Positions 1 through 7,509 of a DNA stretch of 64,000 nt are shown in pieces. The position numbers and the translations under genes are program-made. Source of the DNA: Streptomyces sp. NBC_00370 (lineage in GTDB: Bacteria > Actinomycetota > Actinomycetes > Streptomycetales > Streptomycetaceae); NCBI RefSeq assembly GCF_036084755.1, contig NZ_CP107968.1, positions 372,001 to 436,000 of the forward strand, written 5' to 3'. The notes under the pieces are model-generated. The model was not told the DNA's origin. It made no database searches and saw nothing but the letters and a program-made list of their open reading frames with translations. How positions within the stretch are numbered: the stretch's first letter is position 1; every line of letters begins with the position of its first letter.

Positions 1-850
1 GACCGACGGCGCCGAGGCCGATGTCCTGGGTGTTCGGTGTACGGCCGATCGCGACGAGAAGTTCGTCGGCCTCGACGCGCTCGCCGGTGGTGAGCGTGAT
101 GTGCACCGTACCGTCACCGTCGCGCTTCACGGCTGCGGCTTCCGCGCCGAGGAGTACCGAGACGCCGACCTCTCTCAGCGATGCGGTGACGCGTTCGCCG
201 GCGAACGGCTCCGCGAGCGGCAGGACACCGTCACGGGCCAGCATCGTCACCGACGACCCCAGCGCGGCGAATGCCGTCGCCATCTCCGAGGCCACCACGC
301 CGCCACCCATCACGGCGAGCCGTCCGGGGACCGCCCTCGCGGCGGCCGCCTCCCGGCTGCTCCACGGTGCCACCTCGCTGAGGCCGGGGATGTCCGGCAG
401 GAGCGCGGCGCTGCCCGTCGCGACGACGACCGCATGCCGCGCGGTCAGCGACGTCACGACACCGTCCTCGCCCGTCACCTCGACGACCCGCTCGGAGCTG
501 ATCCGCCCGTGGCCCCGGTGCAGCGGGATCCCGGCCGAGTCGAGCCACGACGCCTGCCCGTCGTCCTTCCAGTGCGAGGCGAAGGAGTCACGGCGGCGCA
601 GCAAGGCCGCGACGTCCAGGTCACCGGTCATCGCCTCACGCGCCCCCGGTACCTGACGGGCGCCCCGAAGCGCGGCCGTGCTCCGCAGCAGCGCCTTGGT
701 CGGCATACAGGCCCAGTAGGAGCACTCGCCGCCGACCAGTTCCCGCTCGACTATCGCGGCGCTCAGCCCGCCCTGCACCACCCGGTCGGCGACGTTCTCC
801 CCGACCGGCCCAGCACCGATCACGATGACGTCGTACGTGTTGGCGTCCAC
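1..850 (-). CDS. FAD-dependent pyridine nucleotide-disulfide oxidoreductase, partial (C-terminus off window)
   Basis: The minus-strand frame begins at a GTG at 850 and runs off the left edge after about 283 codons. The N-terminus has a Rossmann FAD motif (VIVIGAGPVGENVA) followed by the redox-active pair in GGECSYWACMPTKALL, a CxxxxC like that of dihydrolipoamide dehydrogenase and mercuric reductase. A second nucleotide-binding glycine run (GGGVVASEMATAFAALG) and the segment LLVAIGRTPN are also family hallmarks. The substrate cannot be told from this half: a dihydrolipoyl dehydrogenase-like or mycothione reductase-like role is possible. The start lies immediately after the stop region of the upstream membrane-protein gene (stop at 852-854), so the two are probably one operon. 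Confidence 0.85.
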   Translation of the reverse strand, partial: MDANTYDVIVIGAGPVGENVADRVVQGGLSAAIVERELVGGECSYWACMPTKALLRSTAALRGARQVPGAREAMTGDLDVAALLRRRDSFASHWKDDGQASWLDSAGIPLHRGHGRISSERVVEVTGEDGVVTSLTARHAVVVATGSAALLPDIPGLSEVAPWSSREAAAARAVPGRLAVMGGGVVASEMATAFAALGSSVTMLARDGVLPLAEPFAGERVTASLREVGVSVLLGAEAAAVKRDGDGTVHITLTTGERVEADELLVAIGRTPNTQDIGLGAVG

Positions 851-851
851 G

Positions 852-1412
852 TCAGTTCCCCTTGGAGGCGCGGCCCAGGCGCAGGGCCGAGATGAGGAAG
901 AAGATGGCGCCCGGAATGGCGTAGCCGACGGCGCCGGTCAGGCTCGGCTTGTCCGCCCCTGCCGACGCGACGAACGACCCACCGGCCAGGACGGAGATGC
1001 CGCCGCTGAGGATCATCGGCCACTGGCCACCCATTTTGCGGCGCGGTACGGCCACGATGAGCTGGACCAGCCCGGCCACGATCGCCCAGGCCCCCCACAC
1101 GCGCAGCACCGCCGGGATACCGGACGCACAGGCGATGCCCAGGCCGACAGCCGTGACGAGGCTGACCGCGACGTTCACGTACAGCAGCTTCGTCGACCCC
1201 GTGCCGCGAGAAACCTTCGCGTCGTACACGGCCGCACCCACATCGAACAGCGGATACAGCACGAGCAGCGCGACCACGACCGGGCTCAGCTTCGAAGCAG
1301 TCGGCACCATGATCAGCGCCCAGATGATGGCGAACGCGAACCGGACGAAGTACAGCCGCCGCAGAGCGGGGGCGGTGCCGGCGACGCCGGCCGGAACGGT
1401 GATGGTGCTCAC
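852..1412 (-). CDS. HdeD/DUF308-like integral membrane protein
   Basis: A 186-residue, strongly hydrophobic protein with about six predicted membrane spans, for example FAFAIIWALIMVP near the N-terminus, VVVALLVLYPLFDVGAAV, and GAIFFLISALRLG at the end. The second half (GAWAIVAGLVQLIVAV then WPMILSGGISVLAGG) resembles the HdeD/DUF308 repeat. The start is a GTG preceded by AGGGA. It is followed without a gap by the disulfide oxidoreductase at 850. Its promoter faces that of the Ohr gene across 185 bases containing several inverted repeats. The biochemical function is unknown, and the family assignment is by pattern only. Confidence 0.65.
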   Translation of the reverse strand: MSTITVPAGVAGTAPALRRLYFVRFAFAIIWALIMVPTASKLSPVVVALLVLYPLFDVGAAVYDAKVSRGTGSTKLLYVNVAVSLVTAVGLGIACASGIPAVLRVWGAWAIVAGLVQLIVAVPRRKMGGQWPMILSGGISVLAGGSFVASAGADKPSLTGAVGYAIPGAIFFLISALRLGRASKGN

Positions 1413-1443
1413 GATGGTCCCTTCGATTGGCTGACGGTCTGCA

Positions 1444-1579
1444 AGAACGACCGTTCTGTCGCATCAGCTTGGCAAGGGGTGGAGCCGCTTGTCAAGAGAG
1501 AACGTTCTACCTTGACAGCGACCGAACAGAGGGTGAAACTACAAGCAGATAGATCGTTCTCTCTCGTTTCGGACGATCT
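1444..1579. promoter_or_regulatory. Divergent promoter region with three inverted repeats
   Basis: Between the membrane-protein gene and the Ohr gene lie AGAACG-AC-CGTTCT (1444-1457), the perfect palindrome AGAACGTTCT (1499-1508), and a third repeat AGATCGT (1551-1557) with ACGATCT (1573-1579). The second palindrome is nested between TGTCAAG (1490-1496) and CTTGACA (1511-1517), so TTGACA-like -35 boxes point outward on both strands. This looks like an operator array for a dimeric repressor. No cognate regulator gene is adjacent. Confidence 0.55.
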
Positions 1580-1597
1580 TCAGATGGCGCGGAAAGG

Positions 1598-2032
1598 ATG
1601 AAGATGACCAAAGAGATCTACACGGGCATTGCCACCTCTACCGGCGACGGCAGGGCTGGAGGTCATGTCCGGACCAACGACGGGCTGCTCGACATGACGC
1701 TGGCGATCCCGAAGGAGATGGGCGGCCCCGGCGGGGCGACCAATCCCGAGCAACTGTTCGCGGCCGGCTGGGCTGCGTGCTTCCACTCGGCGCTCAAGGC
1801 CGTGGCCGCGCAGCAGAAGACTCAGATCGCCGACTCCGCGGTCATTGTGGAGGTGGGAGTGCACCCCACACCGGAGGGCGGATTCGGCCTGAACGCCGCG
1901 CTGCACGTCGAACTGTCCGGCGTGGAACAAGCGGTGGCGGACCAGCTGATCGAGGCGGCACACGCGATGTGCCCGTACTCCAACGCGACGCGCGGCAACA
2001 TCGCGGTTGCCATCGACGCCACAGTGGTGTGA
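1598..2032 (+). CDS. ohr: Organic hydroperoxide resistance protein (Ohr/OsmC family)
   Basis: A 144-residue Ohr-family thiol peroxidase that reduces organic hydroperoxides in the cytosol. The two catalytic cysteines are visible: C61 in GWAACFHSAL and C125 in AHAMCPYSNATRGN, both in the typical Ohr rather than OsmC context. Length matches the family (about 140). The start ATG at 1598 follows GGAAAGG. OhrR, a MarR-type repressor that usually neighbours ohr, is absent here, so control may come from the inverted repeats upstream. An intrinsic terminator follows directly. Confidence 0.9.
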   Translation: MKMTKEIYTGIATSTGDGRAGGHVRTNDGLLDMTLAIPKEMGGPGGATNPEQLFAAGWAACFHSALKAVAAQQKTQIADSAVIVEVGVHPTPEGGFGLNAALHVELSGVEQAVADQLIEAAHAMCPYSNATRGNIAVAIDATVV

Positions 2033-2034
2033 CG

Positions 2035-2080
2035 CCGTAGGGCCGGGGCGCGGTGTGGAGGTCCGACCCCGGCCCTACGG
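2035..2080 (+). terminator. Strong hairpin terminator after ohr
   Basis: Perfect 14-base arms CCGTAGGGCCGGGG (2035-2048) and CCCCGGCCCTACGG (2067-2080) with an 18-base loop, starting three bases after the ohr stop. There is no clear T-run, as is common in Streptomyces terminators. Confidence 0.7.
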
Positions 2081-2198
2081 TTCGCGCGGACTCAACGCCG
2101 CCGCATCAGGAAGACCCCTGTTCCGGCAGCTCGTTGCAGGTGATCACGACGGGCGCGGGACCCGGCGTCGGCGTTTGGCCGAACAAACCCCTTGCGCA

Positions 2199-2220
2199 AT
2201 GGTCAAGACTCGTTGACCAT
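2199..2220. promoter_or_regulatory. ArsR-type operator just upstream of the ArsR-family gene
   Basis: A perfect inverted repeat, ATGGTCAA (2199-2206), spacer GACTCG, TTGACCAT (2213-2220), ends seven bases before the chosen ATG at 2228. TCAA-N6-TTGA is the classic core recognised by ArsR-family winged-helix repressors, so autoregulation is likely. The repeat includes an alternative ATG context at 2192-2200, which argues that translation starts downstream at 2228. Confidence 0.65.
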
Positions 2221-2227
2221 TACTCGC

Positions 2228-2767
2228 ATGCCTACCGACGAGCCTCCCGAGACGTTTCACGTCACGACGGACGAGCAGCTGCGCGCCGTCTCCAATCTCA
2301 CCCGCCACCGGATCATGGCCGTGCTCCGCTTCGAGCCGGCGACGATCACGCAGATCGCCGCGCGGGTCGGCCTCGCGAAAGGGAGTTCCAGCTATCACGT
2401 GCGGCTGCTGGAGCGGGCCGGCCTGGTCAAGGTGGTGCGGACGCGGAAGGTCCGGGGCGTCACCGAGCGGTACTACGCCATGGCCGCCCGGTCGATCGAG
2501 CTGCCGGACCCGGGCGAGGGAGGGCCGGATGTGCTGATGCGGCACGCGGTGGCGGATCTGGAGGCGGCGCCGGCGGACGGCGAGCGGCATGTGCGGATGG
2601 CGCATCTCCGGCTCACCGCGGAGCAGTTCGCACAGCTGGGAGCGCGGCTGGAGGCGTTGGCGGACGAATACCGCGAGTTGTCCGATCCGTCGCTGCCGGA
2701 CGCGTCACTCGTCTTCGCACTGTTCCACCCCGCACAGCCGGAGCAGCCCGAGGGGGGCGCCAAGTGA
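2228..2767 (+). CDS. ArsR-family (HTH_20) transcriptional regulator
   Basis: A 179-residue regulator with an N-terminal winged helix (about residues 15-85): LSNLTRHRIMAVLR-type helix, then ITQIAARVGLAKGSSSYHVRLLERAGLV, then the wing with GVTERYYA. The rest is an effector or dimer domain without metal-binding cysteines. I chose the ATG at 2228 because the longer frame from 2192 would put the operator inside the coding sequence. There is no clear ribosome site, so the mRNA may be leaderless. The stop overlaps the GTG of the MFS gene by four bases, so regulator and transporter are translationally coupled. Confidence 0.85.
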   Translation: MPTDEPPETFHVTTDEQLRAVSNLTRHRIMAVLRFEPATITQIAARVGLAKGSSSYHVRLLERAGLVKVVRTRKVRGVTERYYAMAARSIELPDPGEGGPDVLMRHAVADLEAAPADGERHVRMAHLRLTAEQFAQLGARLEALADEYRELSDPSLPDASLVFALFHPAQPEQPEGGAK

Positions 2768-4080
2768 TCTCGTCCGTCGAGAAGTTGCCGACCGGATTCG
2801 GACGGCTGTGGACTGCGCAGACCGTGTCATCGCTCGGCGACGGGGTCACCCAGGCCGCGCTGCCGCTGATCGCGTTGACGCTGACGCGCGATCCGATGGC
2901 GCTCGCCGTCGTCACGGCAGCGGGGACGCTGCCGTGGCTGCTCTTCGGGGTGCTCGGCGGTGCGCTGGTGGACCGCTGGGACCGTCGGCGCACGATGTGG
3001 GTCGCGGACGCGGCGCGTGCGGTGCTGCTCGCGATACCGGCGGCAGCGGCAGCGCTCGACGCGCTGAGCATTCCGCTGCTCGCTGGCGTCGCCTTTCTGC
3101 TCGGCCTCGGCGGACTCTTCTTCGACACGGCCGCCACGGCCTTCCTGCCGGATCTGCTCCACCGCGACCCCGCGCTCCTGGAGCGCGCCAACTCCCGTCT
3201 GCGCGGCGCCCAGACCGCCGCGTCCGGTTTCGCGGGGCCGCCTGCGGGCAGTGCGCTGCTCGCGCTCGGGCGGGCGGTTCCGCTGCTGGCCGACGCCGTG
3301 TCGTTCGCGCTCTCCGCCCTGCTCGTACGGTCGCTGCCCGCCATGCCCCGCCCCGTGCCGGAGGTCCACGAGTCGCTGCTTCGGCAGGCGCGGGCCGGGG
3401 CCTCGTACGTCTTCCGGGACCGGGTGCTGCTCGGGCTCGCGCTCCGCCCGGCGGTCGGGAACATCGCCTTCCTCGCTGTGGAGACCGTCCTCGCCCTCTT
3501 CGCGCACGACCGCCTCGGCATCGACACCTACGGCTTCGGCCTGCTCCTCACGGCGGAGGCCACCGGCGGTCTGCTCGGTGCGGGCATCGCCTCGTACCTC
3601 GGCCGCCGACTCGGCACCGGCACCGCGCTGACCTGCACGGCCGCCGTCGAAGGGCTTGCCATCCTGGGCCTGGCCGCTGCCCCGAACCCGTACGTGGCCG
3701 GGCTGGCGCTCGCCGTCTGCGGGGCCGGCATGGGCGCCACCATGGTGCTCGGGCCCTCCCTCCGGCAGGCGATCGTCCCCGCCCGTCTGATGGGCCGGGT
3801 CGCCTCCACCTCCCGCATGCTGGCCATGTGCGCCGCCCCCGTCGGGGCGTTCCTCGGCGGCTGGCTGGCCGCCACGTACGACATCCGCACCCCGCTCTAC
3901 GCCGCGGCCGGCCTCCTCCTGACGATGACGGCAGTCACCGCGTCCATGACCAGCAACCGCCGGGTCGAAGCCGCGCTGCGCGCCGCTGCCCCGGCCGGCG
4001 GTCCGGATCACCCGGCGTCCAAGGATCCCGCCCAGGAGGGCGCCGTTCAGGACTCCACGGCGCCGTTGAACCAGCGGTAG
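2764..4080 (+). CDS. MFS transporter (EntS/MFS_3-like)
   Basis: A 438-residue major facilitator with about 12 hydrophobic spans. After the first helix (FGRLWTAQTVSSLGDGVTQ) comes the loop motif GALVDRWDRRRTMWVAD, the MFS motif A region, and the central loop contains the usual MFS_3 segment ATAFLPDLL. Start is GTG at 2764 inside the stop of the ArsR gene. It probably exports a small molecule sensed by the regulator, but the substrate is unknown. The last ~20 residues (PAGGPDHPASKDPAQEGAVQ) are hydrophilic and overlap an antisense protein-like fragment, suggesting that the 3' end lies at an old junction. Confidence 0.85.
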   Translation: MISSVEKLPTGFGRLWTAQTVSSLGDGVTQAALPLIALTLTRDPMALAVVTAAGTLPWLLFGVLGGALVDRWDRRRTMWVADAARAVLLAIPAAAAALDALSIPLLAGVAFLLGLGGLFFDTAATAFLPDLLHRDPALLERANSRLRGAQTAASGFAGPPAGSALLALGRAVPLLADAVSFALSALLVRSLPAMPRPVPEVHESLLRQARAGASYVFRDRVLLGLALRPAVGNIAFLAVETVLALFAHDRLGIDTYGFGLLLTAEATGGLLGAGIASYLGRRLGTGTALTCTAAVEGLAILGLAAAPNPYVAGLALAVCGAGMGATMVLGPSLRQAIVPARLMGRVASTSRMLAMCAAPVGAFLGGWLAATYDIRTPLYAAAGLLLTMTAVTASMTSNRRVEAALRAAAPAGGPDHPASKDPAQEGAVQDSTAPLNQR

Positions 4081-4139
4081 CGCGACGTCTCGTACGGCGG
4101 GTCATGGATACCGCCGTTGCCGCCGGACAGCGCGCGGCG
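4047..4139 (-). pseudogene. Possible C-terminal remnant of an unidentified gene
   Basis: On the minus strand a reading frame of about 45 codons (no stop between about 4188 and 4047) ends with the protein-like sequence GIHDPPYETSRYRWFNGAVES and a TGA at 4047-4049. The composition of this tail (aromatic-rich, no arginine/proline noise) is unlike the shadow frames around it. I cannot name the family. The upstream part is degenerate and there is no start, so if real it is a decayed 3' end. Confidence is low because the stretch is short and overlaps the MFS tail. Confidence 0.25.
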
Positions 4140-4359
4140 TGCCCGCGTGGCGGACGCGCACCCATCTCGGTCATGAAGCCTGCCGAGTCACGGTCGGATC
4201 CCCGGATCCCCTCGTTCCGAACGCCGTCCGGTCGAAGGTCAGGCCCGTGCGGCGTTCGACAAGGGTGAAGTGCCGAGGATGCGTTAGGTTGATCGTGGTG
4301 TGCCGGGAAGTCTGGTCGGCGAGTCCTTCTGCCTGCCCTCTTCCCCTCGGGAGTCATCG
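4081..4359. other. Intergenic region before nhaA
   Basis: About 280 bases between the MFS gene and nhaA. Apart from the possible antisense remnant at its left end I see no convincing gene, hairpin or repeat. The nhaA promoter presumably lies here, but no clear -35/-10 pair can be assigned. Confidence 0.4.
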
Positions 4360-5673
4360 ATGCCCGCCAGCCCGCTCCCCCCGCGTCGGTCCGTGACACG
4401 GCTGTTCGCCCGTCCCAGTAGCTGGCGTAGTGCGCAGGCCACGGCGTCCGCGCTGCGCAGTGAGACCGTCGGCGGTCTGCTGCTGCTGGCCGGTGCCGTC
4501 GTCGCGTTGCTGTGGGCGAACTCGTCGTGGAAGGCCGGTTACGCCTCCTTCACCGACGCGACGTTCGGGCCGGACGGGCTGCACCTGCGTCTGAGCGTGG
4601 CCCAGTGGGCGTCGGACGGCCTGCTGGCGGTGTTCTTCTTCGTCGTGGGTCTTGAGCTCAAACGGGAGTTCGTCGCCGGGGACCTGCGCTCCCCCAGCCG
4701 GGCGGCCCTTCCGATCATCGCCGCGGTCGGCGGAATGATCGGTCCCGTCGTCGTCTACGTCATCGTCAACACGGTGATGGGCGGCGGGACACTGGAGGGC
4801 TGGGCCGTGCCGATGGCGACCGACATCGCGTTCGCCGTTGCGGTCCTGGCCATCATCAGCACCCATCTGCCCGCAGGGCTGCGCTCGTTCCTGCTGACGC
4901 TGGCGGTCGTGGACGACCTTCTCGCCGTGGTGGTGATCGCCGTGGCGTTCAGCGACCACATCAGCCTGTGGCCGCTGCTCGGCTCGTTCGCGGTGATCGC
5001 GGTCTTCGGCCTCCTGGCCCGCCGCCGCATCACTCACTGGTGGCTGCTGGGACCGCTGGGGATCGTGGCCTGGGCCCTGATGCACGCCTCCGGGGTGCAC
5101 GCGACGATCGCCGGGGTCCTGCTCGGCTTCGCCGTTCCCGCGCTGGCCGGCTCCGGTGAACAGGTCAGTCTCTCCGAGCGGTTCGAGCACCACTGGCGCC
5201 CGGTGTCGGCCGGGGTCGCGGTTCCGCTGTTCGCCCTGGTCTCGGCAGGAGTCTCACTCTCCGGCGGCCTGGGAGCGACCTTCGCCGACCCTGCGGGTCT
5301 CGGCGTCGGCCTGGGGCTGGTCATCGGCAAACTCGTCGGGGTGTTCGCCTCGACCTATCTGCTGGCGCGCTTCACCCATGCCTCCTTGGACAGCGAACTG
5401 TCCTGGTGGGACGTCCTGGGCGTCTCGCTGCTCGCCGGGGTCGGCTTCACCGTCTCGCTCCTGATCGGCGAACTCGCCTTCGAGCCCGGTACCGACCGCC
5501 AGAACCACATCAAGACCGCCATCCTGCTCGGCTCGTTGACCGCGGCCGTCCTGGCCGCCGTCGTACTGCGCTGGCGCAACGGCGTGTATCGCCGGCTGTG
5601 CGAGGCCGAGACCGTCGACGCCGACCACGACGGCATCCCCGACGTCTACCAGACCCCGCCCGACCGCGCCTGA
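4360..5673 (+). CDS. nhaA: Na+/H+ antiporter NhaA
   Basis: A 437-residue NhaA antiporter of the plasma membrane that extrudes Na+ in exchange for protons. The two aspartates needed for ion exchange are adjacent at about D185-D186 in LTLAVVDDLLAVVVIA. Other family signatures are FFFVVGLELKREF and PMATDIAFAVAVL. ATG at 4360 follows CGGGAG at good spacing. An in-frame start 60 bases earlier lacks a ribosome site. The protein ends with the unusual acidic tail DADHDGIPDVYQTPPDRA, a DxDxDG calcium-loop-like sequence not usual in NhaA. Monocistronic by context. Confidence 0.92.
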   Translation: MPASPLPPRRSVTRLFARPSSWRSAQATASALRSETVGGLLLLAGAVVALLWANSSWKAGYASFTDATFGPDGLHLRLSVAQWASDGLLAVFFFVVGLELKREFVAGDLRSPSRAALPIIAAVGGMIGPVVVYVIVNTVMGGGTLEGWAVPMATDIAFAVAVLAIISTHLPAGLRSFLLTLAVVDDLLAVVVIAVAFSDHISLWPLLGSFAVIAVFGLLARRRITHWWLLGPLGIVAWALMHASGVHATIAGVLLGFAVPALAGSGEQVSLSERFEHHWRPVSAGVAVPLFALVSAGVSLSGGLGATFADPAGLGVGLGLVIGKLVGVFASTYLLARFTHASLDSELSWWDVLGVSLLAGVGFTVSLLIGELAFEPGTDRQNHIKTAILLGSLTAAVLAAVVLRWRNGVYRRLCEAETVDADHDGIPDVYQTPPDRA

Positions 5674-5689
5674 CCCGCTTGCCCCGTAC

Positions 5690-5711
5690 GATCCGCTGCC
5701 GATCCGCTGCC
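5690..5711. repeat. 11-base tandem duplication
   Basis: GATCCGCTGCC occurs twice in tandem (5690-5700 and 5701-5711) in the 85-base gap between nhaA and the DUF389 gene. Probably slippage; no function is evident. Confidence 0.6.
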
Positions 5712-5758
5712 GGCGTTCGGCCGTACCGGCGTCCGGCACGGGCACCGGTGACGGCACA

Positions 5759-6721
5759 ATGGCCCGCGTGCTGCATGTACGTGTGATCAGTCCTGCCGTC
5801 AGTACCGACGAGGTGCTGCGGATCGCCGACGACCATCCGGCGATCGTCAACGTGATCAAGATGCTTGGTGCCGCCCACGCGCCCAAGGGCGACTTCGTGG
5901 AGTTCGACGTCGCCCGGGAGGCCGCCAACGGGGTACTCGACCAGCTGAGTGCCCTCGGCCTCAAGGACACCGGCGCCATCACCGTCGAACAACTGGACCT
6001 GTCCATCTCCACGGCGTCCGAGGTGGCCGAGGAAGTAGCCCCCGGAGACCCGGACGACGCGGTCGTCTGGAAAGAACTGGCCGCCCGTACCGCCACCGAT
6101 ACCCGCGTCACCTGGGGCTTCCTGGCCTTCCTCGCCCTGGCGACACAGATCGCGGCCATCGGCGCCCTGCTGGACCAGCCCATCCTCATCGTCGGGGCGA
6201 TGGTCCTCGGCCCGGAGTTCGGCCCCGTGGCGGCCATCTGCTTCGGACTGCTGCGAGGCGACCGGCGGCTGATCGGCGCGGCCGTACGGGCACTCGTGAT
6301 CGGCTTCACCGTCGCCATCGCGATCACGCTGGCGTGTGCGTCCGTCAGCCGGCTGCTGGGCTGGATCACGCCAGGCATGCTGGACGACCGTCCGCTGACC
6401 GACTTCATCATCCACCCGGACAAGTGGTCGTTCATCGTCGCCGTACTCGCGGGGGTAGCGGGGATCCTCTCCCTGACGGCCGGGAAATCGTCCGCATTGA
6501 TCGGCGTCTTCATCTCCGTCACAACCGTTCCCGCGGCGGGCAACATCGCCGTGGCCGTCGCACTGGCGCACTGGCACGAGGTCGGCGCGTCGTTCGAACA
6601 ACTCGGGATCAACCTGGCGGGGATGCTCATCGCCGGCACCCTCACCCTCCTCGTACAACGCACCCTGTGGGCCCGCTACGGCATGCACATGTCCCCTGCC
6701 TCTCGTAACAAGACCGCCTGA
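5759..6721 (+). CDS. DUF389 family membrane protein
   Basis: A 320-residue protein with a soluble ferredoxin-like N-terminal domain (about residues 1-110, beginning ARVLHVRVISPAVSTDEVL) and a hydrophobic C-terminal half with about six spans, including QPILIVGAMVLGPEFGPVAAI, the most conserved DUF389 segment. The family (formerly TIGR00341) is widespread in bacteria and its transport or sensing role is not established. It sits between nhaA and a two-component system on the same strand, but gaps of about 85 bases on both sides argue for its own promoter. Confidence 0.85.
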   Translation: MARVLHVRVISPAVSTDEVLRIADDHPAIVNVIKMLGAAHAPKGDFVEFDVAREAANGVLDQLSALGLKDTGAITVEQLDLSISTASEVAEEVAPGDPDDAVVWKELAARTATDTRVTWGFLAFLALATQIAAIGALLDQPILIVGAMVLGPEFGPVAAICFGLLRGDRRLIGAAVRALVIGFTVAIAITLACASVSRLLGWITPGMLDDRPLTDFIIHPDKWSFIVAVLAGVAGILSLTAGKSSALIGVFISVTTVPAAGNIAVAVALAHWHEVGASFEQLGINLAGMLIAGTLTLLVQRTLWARYGMHMSPASRNKTA

Positions 6722-6743
6722 AGCCACCCCGTGCCGGACGAGA

Positions 6744-6759
6744 GGGACGGTCCCGTCCC
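6744..6759. promoter_or_regulatory. Inverted repeat before the response-regulator gene
   Basis: GGGACGG (6744-6750) and CCGTCCC (6753-6759) form a tight dyad with a 2-base centre, 45 bases upstream of the regulator ATG. With so short a loop it is more likely a protein-binding site than a terminator. Assignment is tentative. Confidence 0.35.
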
Positions 6760-6804
6760 GGGGCCACGGTGCCTGCGGGAGGGGGACGATGCCAGGATGC
6801 GGGC

Positions 6805-7509
6805 ATGAACGCATCAGACGTCCCGCCCGGTACGCGGTTGCTCGTCGTCGAGGACGAACCGGCCATCCTGGACGTCCTGGCCACGTCGCTGCAGTTCCTC
6901 GGGTACGAGGTATCGCAGGCGGCGACCGGCAGGGCGGCCCTGACGGCGATCCGGGAGCACGCCCCCCATCTCGTGCTGCTCGACGTGATGCTTCCCGACA
7001 TCGACGGTTTCGAGGTGGTGCGCCGGGTGCGGGCGGCCGGCTCGGCAACGCCGGTGATCTTCCTGACCGCACGCGAGAGCGGCCAGGACATCGTGGGCGG
7101 ACTCGATCTGGGTGCCGACGACTACATCACGAAGCCGTTCCGGCTCGCCGAGGTCGCCGCGCGGGTGCGTGCCGTGCTGCGGCGCGGCGAGAGCAGCGCC
7201 CCGACCCAACTCCTCGTCTGCGGGGATCTGGAGATGGACACCGAGACCTACGAAGTACGCAGGGCCGGTGTGCGGGTGGAGCTCTCGCCCACCGAATACC
7301 GGTTGCTCCACCATCTGCTGCTGAACCGGAACCGCGTCCTGACGCACGATCAACTTCTTGAGCACGTGTGGGACTTCGGCGAGGGCGATCACGGGGTGCT
7401 GAAGACCTACATCTCCTATCTGCGCCGCAAACTCGACGCGCTGGGCCCGGGGATGATCGAGACCCGGCGGGGCGTCGGCTACATACTCCGCGAGCAGGCG
7501 ACCCCGTGA
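6805..7509 (+). CDS. OmpR/PhoB-family response regulator
   Basis: A 234-residue two-domain response regulator. The receiver domain shows the acidic pair in LLVVEDEP, the phospho-acceptor D60 in LVLLDVMLPDIDGF and the lysine in DDYITKPFRL. The C-terminal winged helix (about residues 135-230) has the PhoB-type signature VELSPTEYRLLHHLLLN and ends with ETRRGVGYIL. Start ATG at 6805 was preferred over one at 6769 because it leaves no tail before the receiver fold. It overlaps the histidine kinase gene by four bases, so the pair is one operon. Its targets are unknown. Confidence 0.93.
   Translation: MNASDVPPGTRLLVVEDEPAILDVLATSLQFLGYEVSQAATGRAALTAIREHAPHLVLLDVMLPDIDGFEVVRRVRAAGSATPVIFLTARESGQDIVGGLDLGADDYITKPFRLAEVAARVRAVLRRGESSAPTQLLVCGDLEMDTETYEVRRAGVRVELSPTEYRLLHHLLLNRNRVLTHDQLLEHVWDFGEGDHGVLKTYISYLRRKLDALGPGMIETRRGVGYILREQATP

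Noticed and set aside
101..895. Long plus-strand frames opposite the flavoprotein gene
   Set aside because: They are antisense shadows in GC-rich DNA; only the minus-strand frame shows the FAD and CxxxxC motifs.
1444..1457. SOS (LexA) box reading GAAC-GACC-GTTC
   Set aside because: It matches GAAC-N4-GTTC, but the genes on both sides (membrane protein/flavoprotein, ohr) are not SOS genes and two other related dyads are present, so a redox or TetR-type operator is more likely.
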